Assembly (NCBI GenBank): GCA_003562555.1
Contig: PWUO01000206.1
Coordinates: 1-11,857 of the forward strand
Source of the DNA: Dehalococcoidia bacterium
GTDB lineage: Bacteria; Chloroflexota; Dehalococcoidia; GIF9; AB-539-J10
Length of the DNA stretch: 11,857 nt
Direction of reading: 5' to 3'
Positions 1 through 6,350 of the stretch are shown here, one piece after another. Each line of letters opens with the position of its first letter. Within the stretch, counting starts at the first letter, position 1. Under the pieces are notes generated by a model that was given only the letters and a program-made list of their open reading frames with translations, was not told the origin of the DNA and ran no database searches. Made by a program: the position numbers and the translations under genes.

Positions 1-1
1 G

Positions 2-976
2 GCATCTATCACCATGCTTGCAATGGTGGCATTACCAGCTATGCTACACAGAGGCTATGACAAAGGTCTCGCGAGCGGGGCAGTCATTGCTGGAGGATGC
101 CTGGGCATACTTATACCTCCAAGCATTATGCTTATCATCTACGGTCCCATGGCCATGATATCCGTGGGCAGGTTGTTCATGGCAGCATTCATACCGGGTC
201 TTCTACTCTCCGTTCTGTATATGACCTACATTACCGTGCGCTGCGTCCTACAACCCAGCATCGGCCCCCCAATTCCCGTTTCAGACAGAGACGTCCCATT
301 ATCTGCCAAGACGAAGCTACTTGTAACCTCACTATTGCCGACGGCGGTTCTCATTCTCGCGGTATTAGGCGTTATCTTCCTGGGAGTGGCCGCTCCTACA
401 GAAGCCGCCGCATCAGGTGCCCTCGTAGCCACCATCCTTGCGCTACTCTACAAGAGACTTAACCTCAAGGTGCTGTATGGCACGGCTCTCGAAACATTCA
501 GACTCACTGGCATGATCTTGCTGATTGCCAGTTGTGCTGGTGCGTTCGTAGGAATCTTCCTCAGCGCAGGCGGCGGCGCAGTTGTTGAAGCATTCATTCT
601 TTCGGCTCCCGGCGGACGGTGGGGGTCATTCGCTATGGTTATGCTGGTAATCTTCCTGCTAGGCTTCTTCATAGACTGGATTGGTATTCTCTTCATCGTC
701 GTACCCATTATCTCTCCGCTGGCCCCCACCCTGGGCTTCGACCCGCTGTGGTTCGCCATGATGATCTGCATCAATCTGCAGTCCTCGTTTATGACTCCCC
801 CGTTCGCAGTCGGAATATTCTTTCTCAGAGGTAGCGCAAGTCCCTCGCTGGGCTTGACCATGGCGGACATAATCCGCGGCGTGGCGCCGTTCGTGGTTCT
901 CGTCCTTGTCGGTTTGGTCCTATGTATGTTATTCCCCCAGATCATCACTTGGTTGCCAGCGCAAATGATTCGATAG
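2..976 (+). CDS. dctM: TRAP transporter large permease subunit (DctM-like), 5' truncated by window edge
   Basis: This is the membrane channel subunit of a tripartite ATP-independent periplasmic (TRAP) transporter, which uses an ion gradient to import substrates, often organic acids, delivered by a periplasmic binding protein. The reading frame is open from base 2, and the ATG at 14 is internal, because family members run to roughly 425-450 residues and only about 324 C-terminal residues are present. Family signatures are LPAML.RGYDK, then GG.LGILIPPSI, the segment around AAPTEAAASG, and a late FIDWIGI..IVVPI.SPL segment followed by SSFMTPPFAVGIFFLRG. The protein is almost entirely hydrophobic helices. 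The small permease and binding protein are not visible and would be upstream. The substrate cannot be told from this subunit. The gene ends at TAG 974-976, and the next feature is a hairpin. Confidence 0.93.
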   Translation, partial: ASITMLAMVALPAMLHRGYDKGLASGAVIAGGCLGILIPPSIMLIIYGPMAMISVGRLFMAAFIPGLLLSVLYMTYITVRCVLQPSIGPPIPVSDRDVPLSAKTKLLVTSLLPTAVLILAVLGVIFLGVAAPTEAAASGALVATILALLYKRLNLKVLYGTALETFRLTGMILLIASCAGAFVGIFLSAGGGAVVEAFILSAPGGRWGSFAMVMLVIFLLGFFIDWIGILFIVVPIISPLAPTLGFDPLWFAMMICINLQSSFMTPPFAVGIFFLRGSASPSLGLTMADIIRGVAPFVVLVLVGLVLCMLFPQIITWLPAQMIR

Positions 977-995
977 TCACTCACACGGTCTCTGC

Positions 996-1025
996 GTGGA
1001 CAGCACTCACGTCAGTGCTGTCCAC
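996..1025. terminator. Perfect 12-bp inverted repeat downstream of the TRAP gene
   Basis: GTGGACAGCACT (996-1007) and AGTGCTGTCCAC (1014-1025) are exact reverse complements separated by six bases, 19 bases after the TRAP stop codon. The position suggests transcription termination or mRNA 3'-end protection. No T-run follows (the next bases are CATCTGTAAG), so it is not a textbook intrinsic terminator. A protein-binding palindrome is the alternative. Confidence 0.5.
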
Positions 1026-1121
1026 CATCTGTAAGCAACGTGCTTCCCACGCTGCCCGCGTGTGGAGCTCAGTAGCGCGCAATCTCCCACAGGACCAGAA
1101 ATTATTGAGAGGCGACTGTAG

Positions 1122-1127
1122 TAGAAT
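1122..1127 (+). promoter_or_regulatory. Candidate -10 box for the cation exchanger gene
   Basis: TAGAAT lies 9 bases before the TTG start at 1137, so a transcript starting at the usual distance would begin within a few bases of the start codon (leaderless or nearly so). A TTGAGA at 1105-1110 is too close (11-base spacer) to be a normal -35 partner. The call is weak. Confidence 0.3.
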
Positions 1128-1136
1128 ATCCGCGCT

Positions 1137-2138
1137 TTGATCTGGCTGCAGTTCTTCGCCTGTCTCGTAGTGATACTGTTCGCAGGCACGCGCCTTGCCA
1201 AATACGCCGACGTCATCGCTGAGAAGAGTAAGCTCGGCCGTATCTGGATCGGCCTGGCTCTGGTAGCGATGATCACTGCCATGCCCGAGATGGCGACTGG
1301 CATCAGTTCTGCGACGCTGGTGGACTCGCCTGACCTCGCGGTCGGGACGCTGATCGGCAGCTGTTGCTTCAACCTCGCTCTCCTGGCCGTACTGGATATT
1401 GCCAACAGAAAGCGTCCCGTACTGGCTCAAACGAGCAAGAGGCATCTGCCGGGCGTGCGCTGGGGATTCCTGCTCCTGTGCATCGCAAGCGCAGGTCTCT
1501 TTCTGGCACCACGCGTGTCGCTTCCCATGCTGGGGTGGTTGAGTCTCAGCGGACTGGTGTTGATGGTCGCCTATGTCTTTGCCATTCGAAGGATACTGAT
1601 GTCAGAGCGTCGTGACAGCGCTCCGGACACAAGTGGAGTAACACGCTACGGCGCACTGAACCTTCGAGGGGCCCTCGTACGGTTCTTCGGTGCTGCGGCC
1701 CTCGTGGTGGTTGCGGGAATCTGGCTCTCCTTCGTCGGTGATCAGATCGCGACCATTACCGGCTGGGGCAGTAGCTTCGTCGGTAACCTTCTGCTCGCCG
1801 CGGCCACGTCGGCACCCGAACTAGTGGTCTGCGTGTCGGCAGTGCGCATGGGTTTTCGCGACATCGCGATCGCGGACATTCTCGGTGCCAATATGCTCGA
1901 CACTGGTATGCTCGGTCTCGTTGACGCGGTGTACCTTCGCGGATCCCTGTTTGCAGGTGCGTCTCAGGTAAACCTTGCCGTCATGATTTGTGCCGCGTTG
2001 ATGGTAGGAATAATGGGAATAGCGATCTGGCGAGGAACAGGCAGATATCTGTTCTGGCGTATCAGCTGGTATGGCCCTCTGCTGGTGGGTCTCTATGTGA
2101 TCGCAGCCTATATTCTGTTCGCCTTTGGGGCAGGATGA
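1137..2138 (+). CDS. CaCA-family sodium/calcium (cation/Ca2+) exchanger
   Basis: This 333-residue membrane protein of the Ca2+/cation antiporter superfamily would exchange Ca2+ or a related cation for Na+ or H+ across the inner membrane. Both diagnostic alpha repeats are visible. Alpha-1 is around residues 44-80, with ITAMPEM and then DLAVGTLIGSCCFN. Alpha-2 is around residues 221-256, with AAATSAPEL and then IADILGANMLD. The ion-binding glutamates (E51, E228) are present. A hydrophilic loop at about residues 153-172 separates the two halves, as is usual. The only start available after the in-frame TAG at 1122-1124 is TTG 1137, and it has no good Shine-Dalgarno site. An internal start would remove the first membrane helix. 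Two ion-site serines are replaced by alanine (A48 and A251; see findings). No functional partner is adjacent. The family call is firm; the transported ion is not known. Confidence 0.88.
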   Translation: MIWLQFFACLVVILFAGTRLAKYADVIAEKSKLGRIWIGLALVAMITAMPEMATGISSATLVDSPDLAVGTLIGSCCFNLALLAVLDIANRKRPVLAQTSKRHLPGVRWGFLLLCIASAGLFLAPRVSLPMLGWLSLSGLVLMVAYVFAIRRILMSERRDSAPDTSGVTRYGALNLRGALVRFFGAAALVVVAGIWLSFVGDQIATITGWGSSFVGNLLLAAATSAPELVVCVSAVRMGFRDIAIADILGANMLDTGMLGLVDAVYLRGSLFAGASQVNLAVMICAALMVGIMGIAIWRGTGRYLFWRISWYGPLLVGLYVIAAYILFAFGAG

Positions 2139-2162
2139 CCACCTCTCACGACCGGCCGATGG

Positions 2163-2191
2163 TTGCCTGCCAGCTATGCCGGTGGTAAACT
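2163..2191 (+). promoter_or_regulatory. Promoter of tRNA-Arg (and probably the first OFOR operon)
   Basis: TTGCCT (2163-2168) and TAAACT (2186-2191) are 17 bases apart, and the -10 is preceded by TGG, an extended -10 (TGn). Transcription would start near 2198, a few bases before the mature tRNA 5' end at 2204. Confidence 0.65.
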
Positions 2192-2203
2192 AGCGACGAA
2201 TGA

Positions 2204-2275
2204 GCCCCTGTAGCTCAGTGGATAGAGCACTGGCCTCCGGAGCCAGTGGCAAGGGTTCGAGTCCCTTCAGGGGTA
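2204..2275 (+). tRNA. tRNA-Arg (anticodon CCG)
   Basis: The cloverleaf folds fully. The acceptor GCCCCTG pairs with CAGGGGT (G-U at the first pair). The D arm is GCTC/GAGC. The anticodon stem CTGGC/GCCAG encloses loop CTCCGGA, giving anticodon CCG, which reads CGG. The T arm is AAGGG-TTCGAGT-CCCTT. The discriminator is A and CCA is not encoded. No terminator is visible between its end and the OFOR gamma gene 36 bases later, so the two may share a transcript. Confidence 0.96.
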
Positions 2276-2311
2276 CGTGTTCACACTTCCATACCGTAAG
2301 GAGGGTTCCCC

Positions 2312-2878
2312 ATGGCCGAATTGCTAGAAGTAAGGTTGCATGGGCGAGGAGGACTGGGGGCGGTGACTTCGGCTGAGTTGCTTGCCCAGGCCGCAGCTGG
2401 CGAAGGCAAGTTCACCCAATCGTTTCCCAGCTTTGGCCCGGAGAGACGGGGAGCTCCGGTGGTCGCATTCCTCCGTGTCAGCGATGAGTTCATTCGCACC
2501 CGTACTAATGTCCGAACCCCGGATTACTCCGTCGTCATCGATCCTCGTCTCCTGAGTGTCGTCGACGTGACTGAGGGACTTAAGGACAACGGCGTGATCA
2601 TCATCAACTCGTCCCGCAGCCCGAAGCAGCTGAAGGCTGACTATGGCTACAAGTGGCCGGTGGCATCCGTGAATGCCACGCATATCGCCCAGGAGACGAT
2701 AGGACTGCCAATTACCAACACGGCGATGATCGGTGCATTCCTGAAGGTCGCACCGATCATTCCTCTGGAGGCAATGAAGGAGGCACTACAGGAACGATTC
2801 GGTTCCAGGGCATCCCAGAACTTCACTGCAATGCAGCGCGCGTATGACGAACTGCTTTTCGAAGGAGCAGCGATATGA
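2312..2878 (+). CDS. porG: 2-oxoacid:ferredoxin oxidoreductase gamma subunit, copy 1
   Basis: This 188-residue gamma subunit belongs to a four-subunit pyruvate (2-oxoacid):ferredoxin oxidoreductase, a cytoplasmic enzyme that converts a 2-oxoacid plus CoA to acyl-CoA, CO2 and reduced ferredoxin. Known members of this domain are associated with CoA binding. The N-terminal EVRLHGRGGLG followed by SFPSFGPERRGAPV is the family signature, and the length is typical. ATG 2312 is preceded by a strong AAGGAGGG site at about 2299-2306. It is the first gene of a gamma-delta-alpha-beta operon, and its end overlaps the delta start by four bases (ATGA). It clearly resembles the gamma gene at 5484 but is well diverged from it. 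The subunit call is firm; assigning pyruvate rests on the alpha and beta subunits. Confidence 0.93.
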   Translation: MAELLEVRLHGRGGLGAVTSAELLAQAAAGEGKFTQSFPSFGPERRGAPVVAFLRVSDEFIRTRTNVRTPDYSVVIDPRLLSVVDVTEGLKDNGVIIINSSRSPKQLKADYGYKWPVASVNATHIAQETIGLPITNTAMIGAFLKVAPIIPLEAMKEALQERFGSRASQNFTAMQRAYDELLFEGAAI

Positions 2879-3183
2879 AGATGAGAGGATACAAGTCTCC
2901 GGGAGAAGTGCCCTGGTCAGACGTCGAACTAGGGGCAATCGTCACCGAGCCCGGCAGCGCCAGTTTCAAGCGCACGGGAGACTGGCGCACTCAACGACCT
3001 GAGGTCGACAAAGCCAAGTGCATCAAGTGCGGTATCTGCTGGCTCCACTGTCCCGATGCGGCAATCATACCGCTCGATGACGGCTATTTCGAGCCAGAGC
3101 TGTACCACTGCAAGGGCTGTGGCATCTGCGCAGCAGTCTGCCCCAAAGACGCAATCACCATGCACGAGGAGGTGGAGCAGTGA
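2875..3183 (+). CDS. porD: OFOR delta subunit, 2x[4Fe-4S] ferredoxin-like, copy 1
   Basis: This 102-residue electron-transfer subunit moves electrons from the TPP active site to ferredoxin. Two complete CxxCxxCxxxCP motifs lie at C49/C52/C55/C59 and C79/C82/C85/C89, enough for two [4Fe-4S] clusters. The motif TGDWRT..P at residues 34-42 is typical of PorD-type subunits. The ATG start sits in the overlap ATGA with the gamma stop, so translation is probably coupled. The next gene starts at GTG in a similar GTGA overlap. It aligns without gaps to the delta subunit at 6045, with all eight cysteines at the same numbers and about half of all residues identical by hand count. Confidence 0.95.
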   Translation: MKMRGYKSPGEVPWSDVELGAIVTEPGSASFKRTGDWRTQRPEVDKAKCIKCGICWLHCPDAAIIPLDDGYFEPELYHCKGCGICAAVCPKDAITMHEEVEQ

Positions 3184-4382
3184 GCAAGCGTGTTGTCCTT
3201 GAGGCTTCCCACGCAGTCGCCGAAGCCGTCAAGATGGCCGACGTCGATCTGATCGCTGCGTATCCCATTACGCCACAGACACACATTCCGGAGCGACTTG
3301 CGGAGATGGTCGCAGATGGAGACCTGGACGCCGCATACGTTCCAGTTGAATCGGAGCATTCCGCAATGAGTTGCGTGCTCGGTTCCGCGGCAGTGGGGGC
3401 CAGGTCGTTTACGACAACGGCGGGCCAGGGATTGGAACTGATGCACGAAGCACTCTACATCGCCGCATCTCATAGGTATCCGATCGTCATGGCCATCTGT
3501 AATCGGGCGCTCTCAGCACCGATTAATATCTGGTGTGACCATTCCGACGTCATGGCTTGCCGCGATACCGGCTGGATACAGGTGTTCTGCCAGAACAATC
3601 AGGAGTCTTTCGACATGACCCTGTGGGCATTCCGTGTGGCCGAGGATCCCGCAGTCATGTTCCCGGTCATGGTGAACCTCGACGGGTTTATACTTTCACA
3701 TGTTACAGAGCCGCTCCTGCTGCCGGAACAGGATGAAGTCACCCGCTTCCTTCCCGAGTACCACTATCGTTTGGCACTTGACCCGGCCAAACCCACGTCG
3801 CACGGCTGCTTTGGACTTCCGGACATCTACACTGAGGTCAAGTACTCACAGGAGCTCGCCCTGCGGCAATCCCGTCCCATACTGGACAAGGGCTGGAAGG
3901 AGTTCAGCAACATCTTCGGCCGTGAGTACAAGGCGGTAGAGACCTACAAGGCGGAAGGCGCTTCGACTCTGGTGGTCACCATGGGAAGCCTGGGTGAGAC
4001 CGCCAAGATGGTCATTGACGAGCGACGCGCAAAGGGAGAGGCGGTCGGCCACCTCAACCTGCGCCTCTGGCGTCCATTCCCGTTTGATGATTTCCGGGAG
4101 GCGGTTAAGGATGTCAAGACACTTGCGGTCCTTGATCGATGTTTTTCGTTCGGCGGACCGGGTGGTCCGGTTGCCTCTGAACTCCGCTCGGCACTCTATG
4201 ACGTTGCAGCGCGTCCAAAGGTCGTGAACTTCATCGGCGGAATCGGAGGACGTGAGGTCGACGCCGAGGCTTTCGCATACATGATTGAACGAGCCAACGA
4301 GATCACTGAGAAGGGGTCCGACGACCTCTACGAGCCGCTGCTAGTACGTGGTCTCAAACTCGGCACCGGAGTAAGGGGGTAA
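3180..4382 (+). CDS. porA: OFOR alpha subunit, copy 1 (pyruvate-type motifs)
   Basis: This 400-residue alpha subunit contains the pyrimidine-binding and transketolase C-terminal-like domains. YPITPQT at residues 28-34 places T31 where the substrate-contacting threonine lies in PFOR. ESEHSAMS at residues 57-64 includes the glutamate expected to activate TPP. NRAL at 108-111 and the loop PINIWCDHSD (114-123) followed by CRDTGW (127-132) match what I recall of pyruvate enzymes. The C-terminal part carries LRLWRPFPFDD and VLDRCFSFGGPGGP. The GTG start at 3180 overlaps the delta stop and has GAGGAGG at about 3167-3173. A two-base gap separates the stop from the beta start, and the ribosome site for beta lies inside the last codons. 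It is most likely pyruvate-specific, but other 2-oxoacids cannot be excluded. Confidence 0.93.
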   Translation: MSKRVVLEASHAVAEAVKMADVDLIAAYPITPQTHIPERLAEMVADGDLDAAYVPVESEHSAMSCVLGSAAVGARSFTTTAGQGLELMHEALYIAASHRYPIVMAICNRALSAPINIWCDHSDVMACRDTGWIQVFCQNNQESFDMTLWAFRVAEDPAVMFPVMVNLDGFILSHVTEPLLLPEQDEVTRFLPEYHYRLALDPAKPTSHGCFGLPDIYTEVKYSQELALRQSRPILDKGWKEFSNIFGREYKAVETYKAEGASTLVVTMGSLGETAKMVIDERRAKGEAVGHLNLRLWRPFPFDDFREAVKDVKTLAVLDRCFSFGGPGGPVASELRSALYDVAARPKVVNFIGGIGGREVDAEAFAYMIERANEITEKGSDDLYEPLLVRGLKLGTGVRG

Positions 4383-4388
4383 GCATGG
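4372..4388 (+). promoter_or_regulatory. Alpha/beta junction with embedded ribosome site, copy 1
   Basis: TAAGGGGGTAAGCATGG joins the last alpha codons (AGG GGG TAA) to the beta start. The purine-rich Shine-Dalgarno is made from the final Arg-Gly codons, which implies that beta translation follows alpha translation. The same element recurs at 7515-7531 with one base changed. Confidence 0.7.
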
Positions 4389-5323
4389 CATCGGATACCG
4401 TAAAGGTAGGAAAATACCAGATCGACGCCAGGGAATACCTTGCGCCGGGGCATACATTCTGCACCGGCTGCGCCGAGGCTCTGGCAATCAGGCTGGTCTG
4501 CAAGGCCGTTGGTGAGAATGCCATCATCGCCATGGCGACGGGCTGCAGTGAGGTATGCACCTCACCCTTGCCTGTGACCTCGTGGCAGCTTCCCTGGCTC
4601 CATACGCTATTCGAGAACACCGGTGCGGAGATCTCCGGCATCGAGGCGGGGCTCAAGGCCATGATGCGCAAGGGCAAGGTTCCCGAGAGGGACATCAAGT
4701 TCGTTGCTATGGGCGGAGACGGCGGCACCAGTGACATCGGTCTTCAGTCACTTTCTGGCGCCCTCGAGCGTGGACACGACTTTCTATACCTCTGCTGGGA
4801 CAATGAGGCCTACATGAACACGGGTATCCAGAGGTCCAGCGCAACTCCGTATGGCGCGTCCACGACCACTGCGCCCGCAGGGAAGCTAAGCATGGGCCAG
4901 AGCACCCAGAAGAAGAACCTTGTGGAGATATTCGCGGCACACGGGATTCCGTACGTGGCGACCGCATCTCCGAGCTACCCCTTCGACCTGATGAACAAGG
5001 TTAAGAAGGGTATCGCAGTCAAGGGCCCCGCATACATACATGTGTACACCGTGTGTCCCACGGGATGGCGAACCACGTCCGACAGAACGATCGAGATCGG
5101 GAAGCTTGCCACGGAAACGGGAGTATTCCCACTTTACGAGATCGAGAACGGTAAGTACCGCATTAACTATGAACCCAAGACGCTCAAGCCTGTTGAGGAA
5201 TACCTGAAGGCGCAAGGACGTTTTCGCCACCTGTCGCCGGCTGAGATAGCCAAGATTCAGGATAAGGTCAACGAAGATATCGCACTGCTGAAAGAGCGGG
5301 CAGTGCGCTTCCCCGCAGGGTAG
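4385..5323 (+). CDS. porB: OFOR beta subunit (TPP and [4Fe-4S] binding), copy 1
   Basis: This 312-residue catalytic beta subunit binds thiamine diphosphate and a [4Fe-4S] cluster. The four cluster cysteines expected in the family are present: C26 and C29 (FCTGC), C54 (ATGCSEV) and C224 (VCPTGW). The TPP motif starts at GGDGGTSDIG (residues 110-119) and ends at DNEAYMNTG (139-147). The C-terminal LKPVEEYLKAQGRFRHL is typical. ATG 4385 follows the alpha stop by two bases. It is the last gene of the first OFOR operon, and I see no intrinsic terminator after it, so some readthrough into the second operon is possible. The ATGC-S-EV segment near the active site is the usual form; the paralogue at 7528 differs there. 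Confidence 0.94.
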   Translation: MASDTVKVGKYQIDAREYLAPGHTFCTGCAEALAIRLVCKAVGENAIIAMATGCSEVCTSPLPVTSWQLPWLHTLFENTGAEISGIEAGLKAMMRKGKVPERDIKFVAMGGDGGTSDIGLQSLSGALERGHDFLYLCWDNEAYMNTGIQRSSATPYGASTTTAPAGKLSMGQSTQKKNLVEIFAAHGIPYVATASPSYPFDLMNKVKKGIAVKGPAYIHVYTVCPTGWRTTSDRTIEIGKLATETGVFPLYEIENGKYRINYEPKTLKPVEEYLKAQGRFRHLSPAEIAKIQDKVNEDIALLKERAVRFPAG

Positions 5324-5335
5324 TCCAAGGGAGTC

Positions 5336-5360
5336 TTTCGTATACGAAATATGCTAAGAT
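5336..5360 (+). promoter_or_regulatory. Candidate promoter with palindromic operator for the second OFOR operon
   Basis: TTTCGTATACGAAA (5336-5349) is a perfect 14-base palindrome. It is followed at once by TGCTAAGAT (5352-5360), an extended -10 box. No good -35 hexamer is visible, and the region where it would sit overlaps the palindrome's left edge. A regulator binding the palindrome would block or assist polymerase. A leader of about 115 nt follows before the start at 5484. Within it I see only a short stem (5427-5439, CGCAT-CGT-ATGCG) and no known riboswitch. Confidence 0.5.
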
Positions 5361-5483
5361 ACGCGCGGGATGTATTCAGTCCTGTGTCCCAGCGACGCTT
5401 GCTTGCGCCCTCGTCCGACTATCCGACGCATCGTATGCGACCAATGTTGTCATTCCATCTGGAAGTGAAGGAGGTATCACACT

Positions 5484-6041
5484 ATGCCTGAGATGCTTGA
5501 GGTGAGGTGGCACGGGCGTGGAGGTATGGGAACCGTCACGTCAGCAGAACTGTTCGCCGCGGCTGTTATCGACGAAGGCAAGTTCGCCCAGTCGTTCCCC
5601 AGTTTCGGCCCTGAGCGCCGTGGCGCGCCGGTCACCGCGTTTCTGAGAATCAGCGATGAGTTCATTCGTATTCGCACGGACATCGCCAGGCCTGACATTC
5701 TCGTCGTGGTCGATCCGAAACTTCTGGACCAGATCGACGTTACCGTTGGATTGAAGGACACTGGCAAGATCATAGTCAACCACCACCTGAGCGCCAAGGA
5801 ACTCAAAGAGAAGTACGGGTTGAAGTGGCCGGTGGCTGCGATCGACGGTTTGAAGATCGCAAGGGAGACCATCAAGCTGCCGATCGCCAATACCGCAATG
5901 ATGGGTGCGCTCAACCGCGTTACAGGTGCGGTCAAGATGGAATCTCTGGAGAACCAACTCAGAGAGCGGTTCGGTGACAGGGCTGATGGCAACATCAAGG
6001 CGATGACGCGAGCATACAACGAGCTCGACATGGAGGACTAG
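5484..6041 (+). CDS. 2-oxoacid:ferredoxin oxidoreductase gamma subunit, copy 2
   Basis: This is the 185-residue gamma subunit of the second OFOR complex. It carries the same signature as copy 1: EVRWHGRGGMG near the N-terminus, then SFPSFGPERRGAPV and SDEFIR. Similarity to copy 1 is strong over the first 75 residues and weaker toward the C-terminus. ATG 5484 has a near-perfect AAGGAGGT at about 5468-5475. It heads an operon in the same gamma-delta-alpha-beta order, and delta starts three bases after its stop. The subunit identity is firm. The physiological 2-oxoacid is unknown because the alpha and beta partners have altered active-site loops, so I give no symbol. Confidence 0.92.
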   Translation: MPEMLEVRWHGRGGMGTVTSAELFAAAVIDEGKFAQSFPSFGPERRGAPVTAFLRISDEFIRIRTDIARPDILVVVDPKLLDQIDVTVGLKDTGKIIVNHHLSAKELKEKYGLKWPVAAIDGLKIARETIKLPIANTAMMGALNRVTGAVKMESLENQLRERFGDRADGNIKAMTRAYNELDMED

Positions 6042-6044
6042 CAG

Positions 6045-6350
6045 ATGGCAAAGAATCAGGTGCGACCATCCGCGCTTCCGAAGTGGCAGGAATGTGAATT
6101 CGGAAACATTCTGCCTTATGCTGGAGGCGCCAAGGAGTACAAGACCGGAGACTGGCGGACTGACAGGCCGATCGTGGACAGGAGCAAGTGCATTAAGTGC
6201 GGCATGTGCTGGCTCATGTGTCCGGATGCCTGCATCGTCAGGACCGAGGACGGCACGTACGATGCCAACCTCTTCTACTGCAAGGGATGTGGTATCTGCG
6301 CGCAGGTGTGTCCTAAGGATGCAATCACAATGGTTGAGGAGGGAGCCTAA
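6045..6350 (+). CDS. OFOR delta subunit, 2x[4Fe-4S] ferredoxin-like, copy 2
   Basis: This 101-residue ferredoxin-like subunit carries electrons from the catalytic subunits to soluble ferredoxin. The two CxxCxxCxxxCP motifs sit at C49/C52/C55/C59 and C79/C82/C85/C89, exactly as in the copy at 2875. TGDWRT.RP at residues 34-42 is also shared. It has two extra cysteines (C17, C63) that the first copy lacks; neither belongs to a cluster motif. The ribosome site GGAGGA lies at the end of the gamma gene. The stop TAA shares its last A with the ATG of alpha (TAATG), so the two genes are probably translationally coupled. Confidence 0.94.
   Translation: MAKNQVRPSALPKWQECEFGNILPYAGGAKEYKTGDWRTDRPIVDRSKCIKCGMCWLMCPDACIVRTEDGTYDANLFYCKGCGICAQVCPKDAITMVEEGA

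Noticed and set aside
981..1445. Minus-strand ORFs (154 and 132 aa) over the TRAP/exchanger gap
   Set aside because: They extend into the exchanger's alpha-1 region and cross the inverted repeat. Composition is low quality with no motif, and coding support favours the + strand exchanger.
5361..5483. A riboswitch or attenuator in the OFOR-2 leader
   Set aside because: Only a 5-bp stem at 5427-5439 is visible. There is no terminator hairpin, no leader peptide with repeated codons and no recognisable aptamer.
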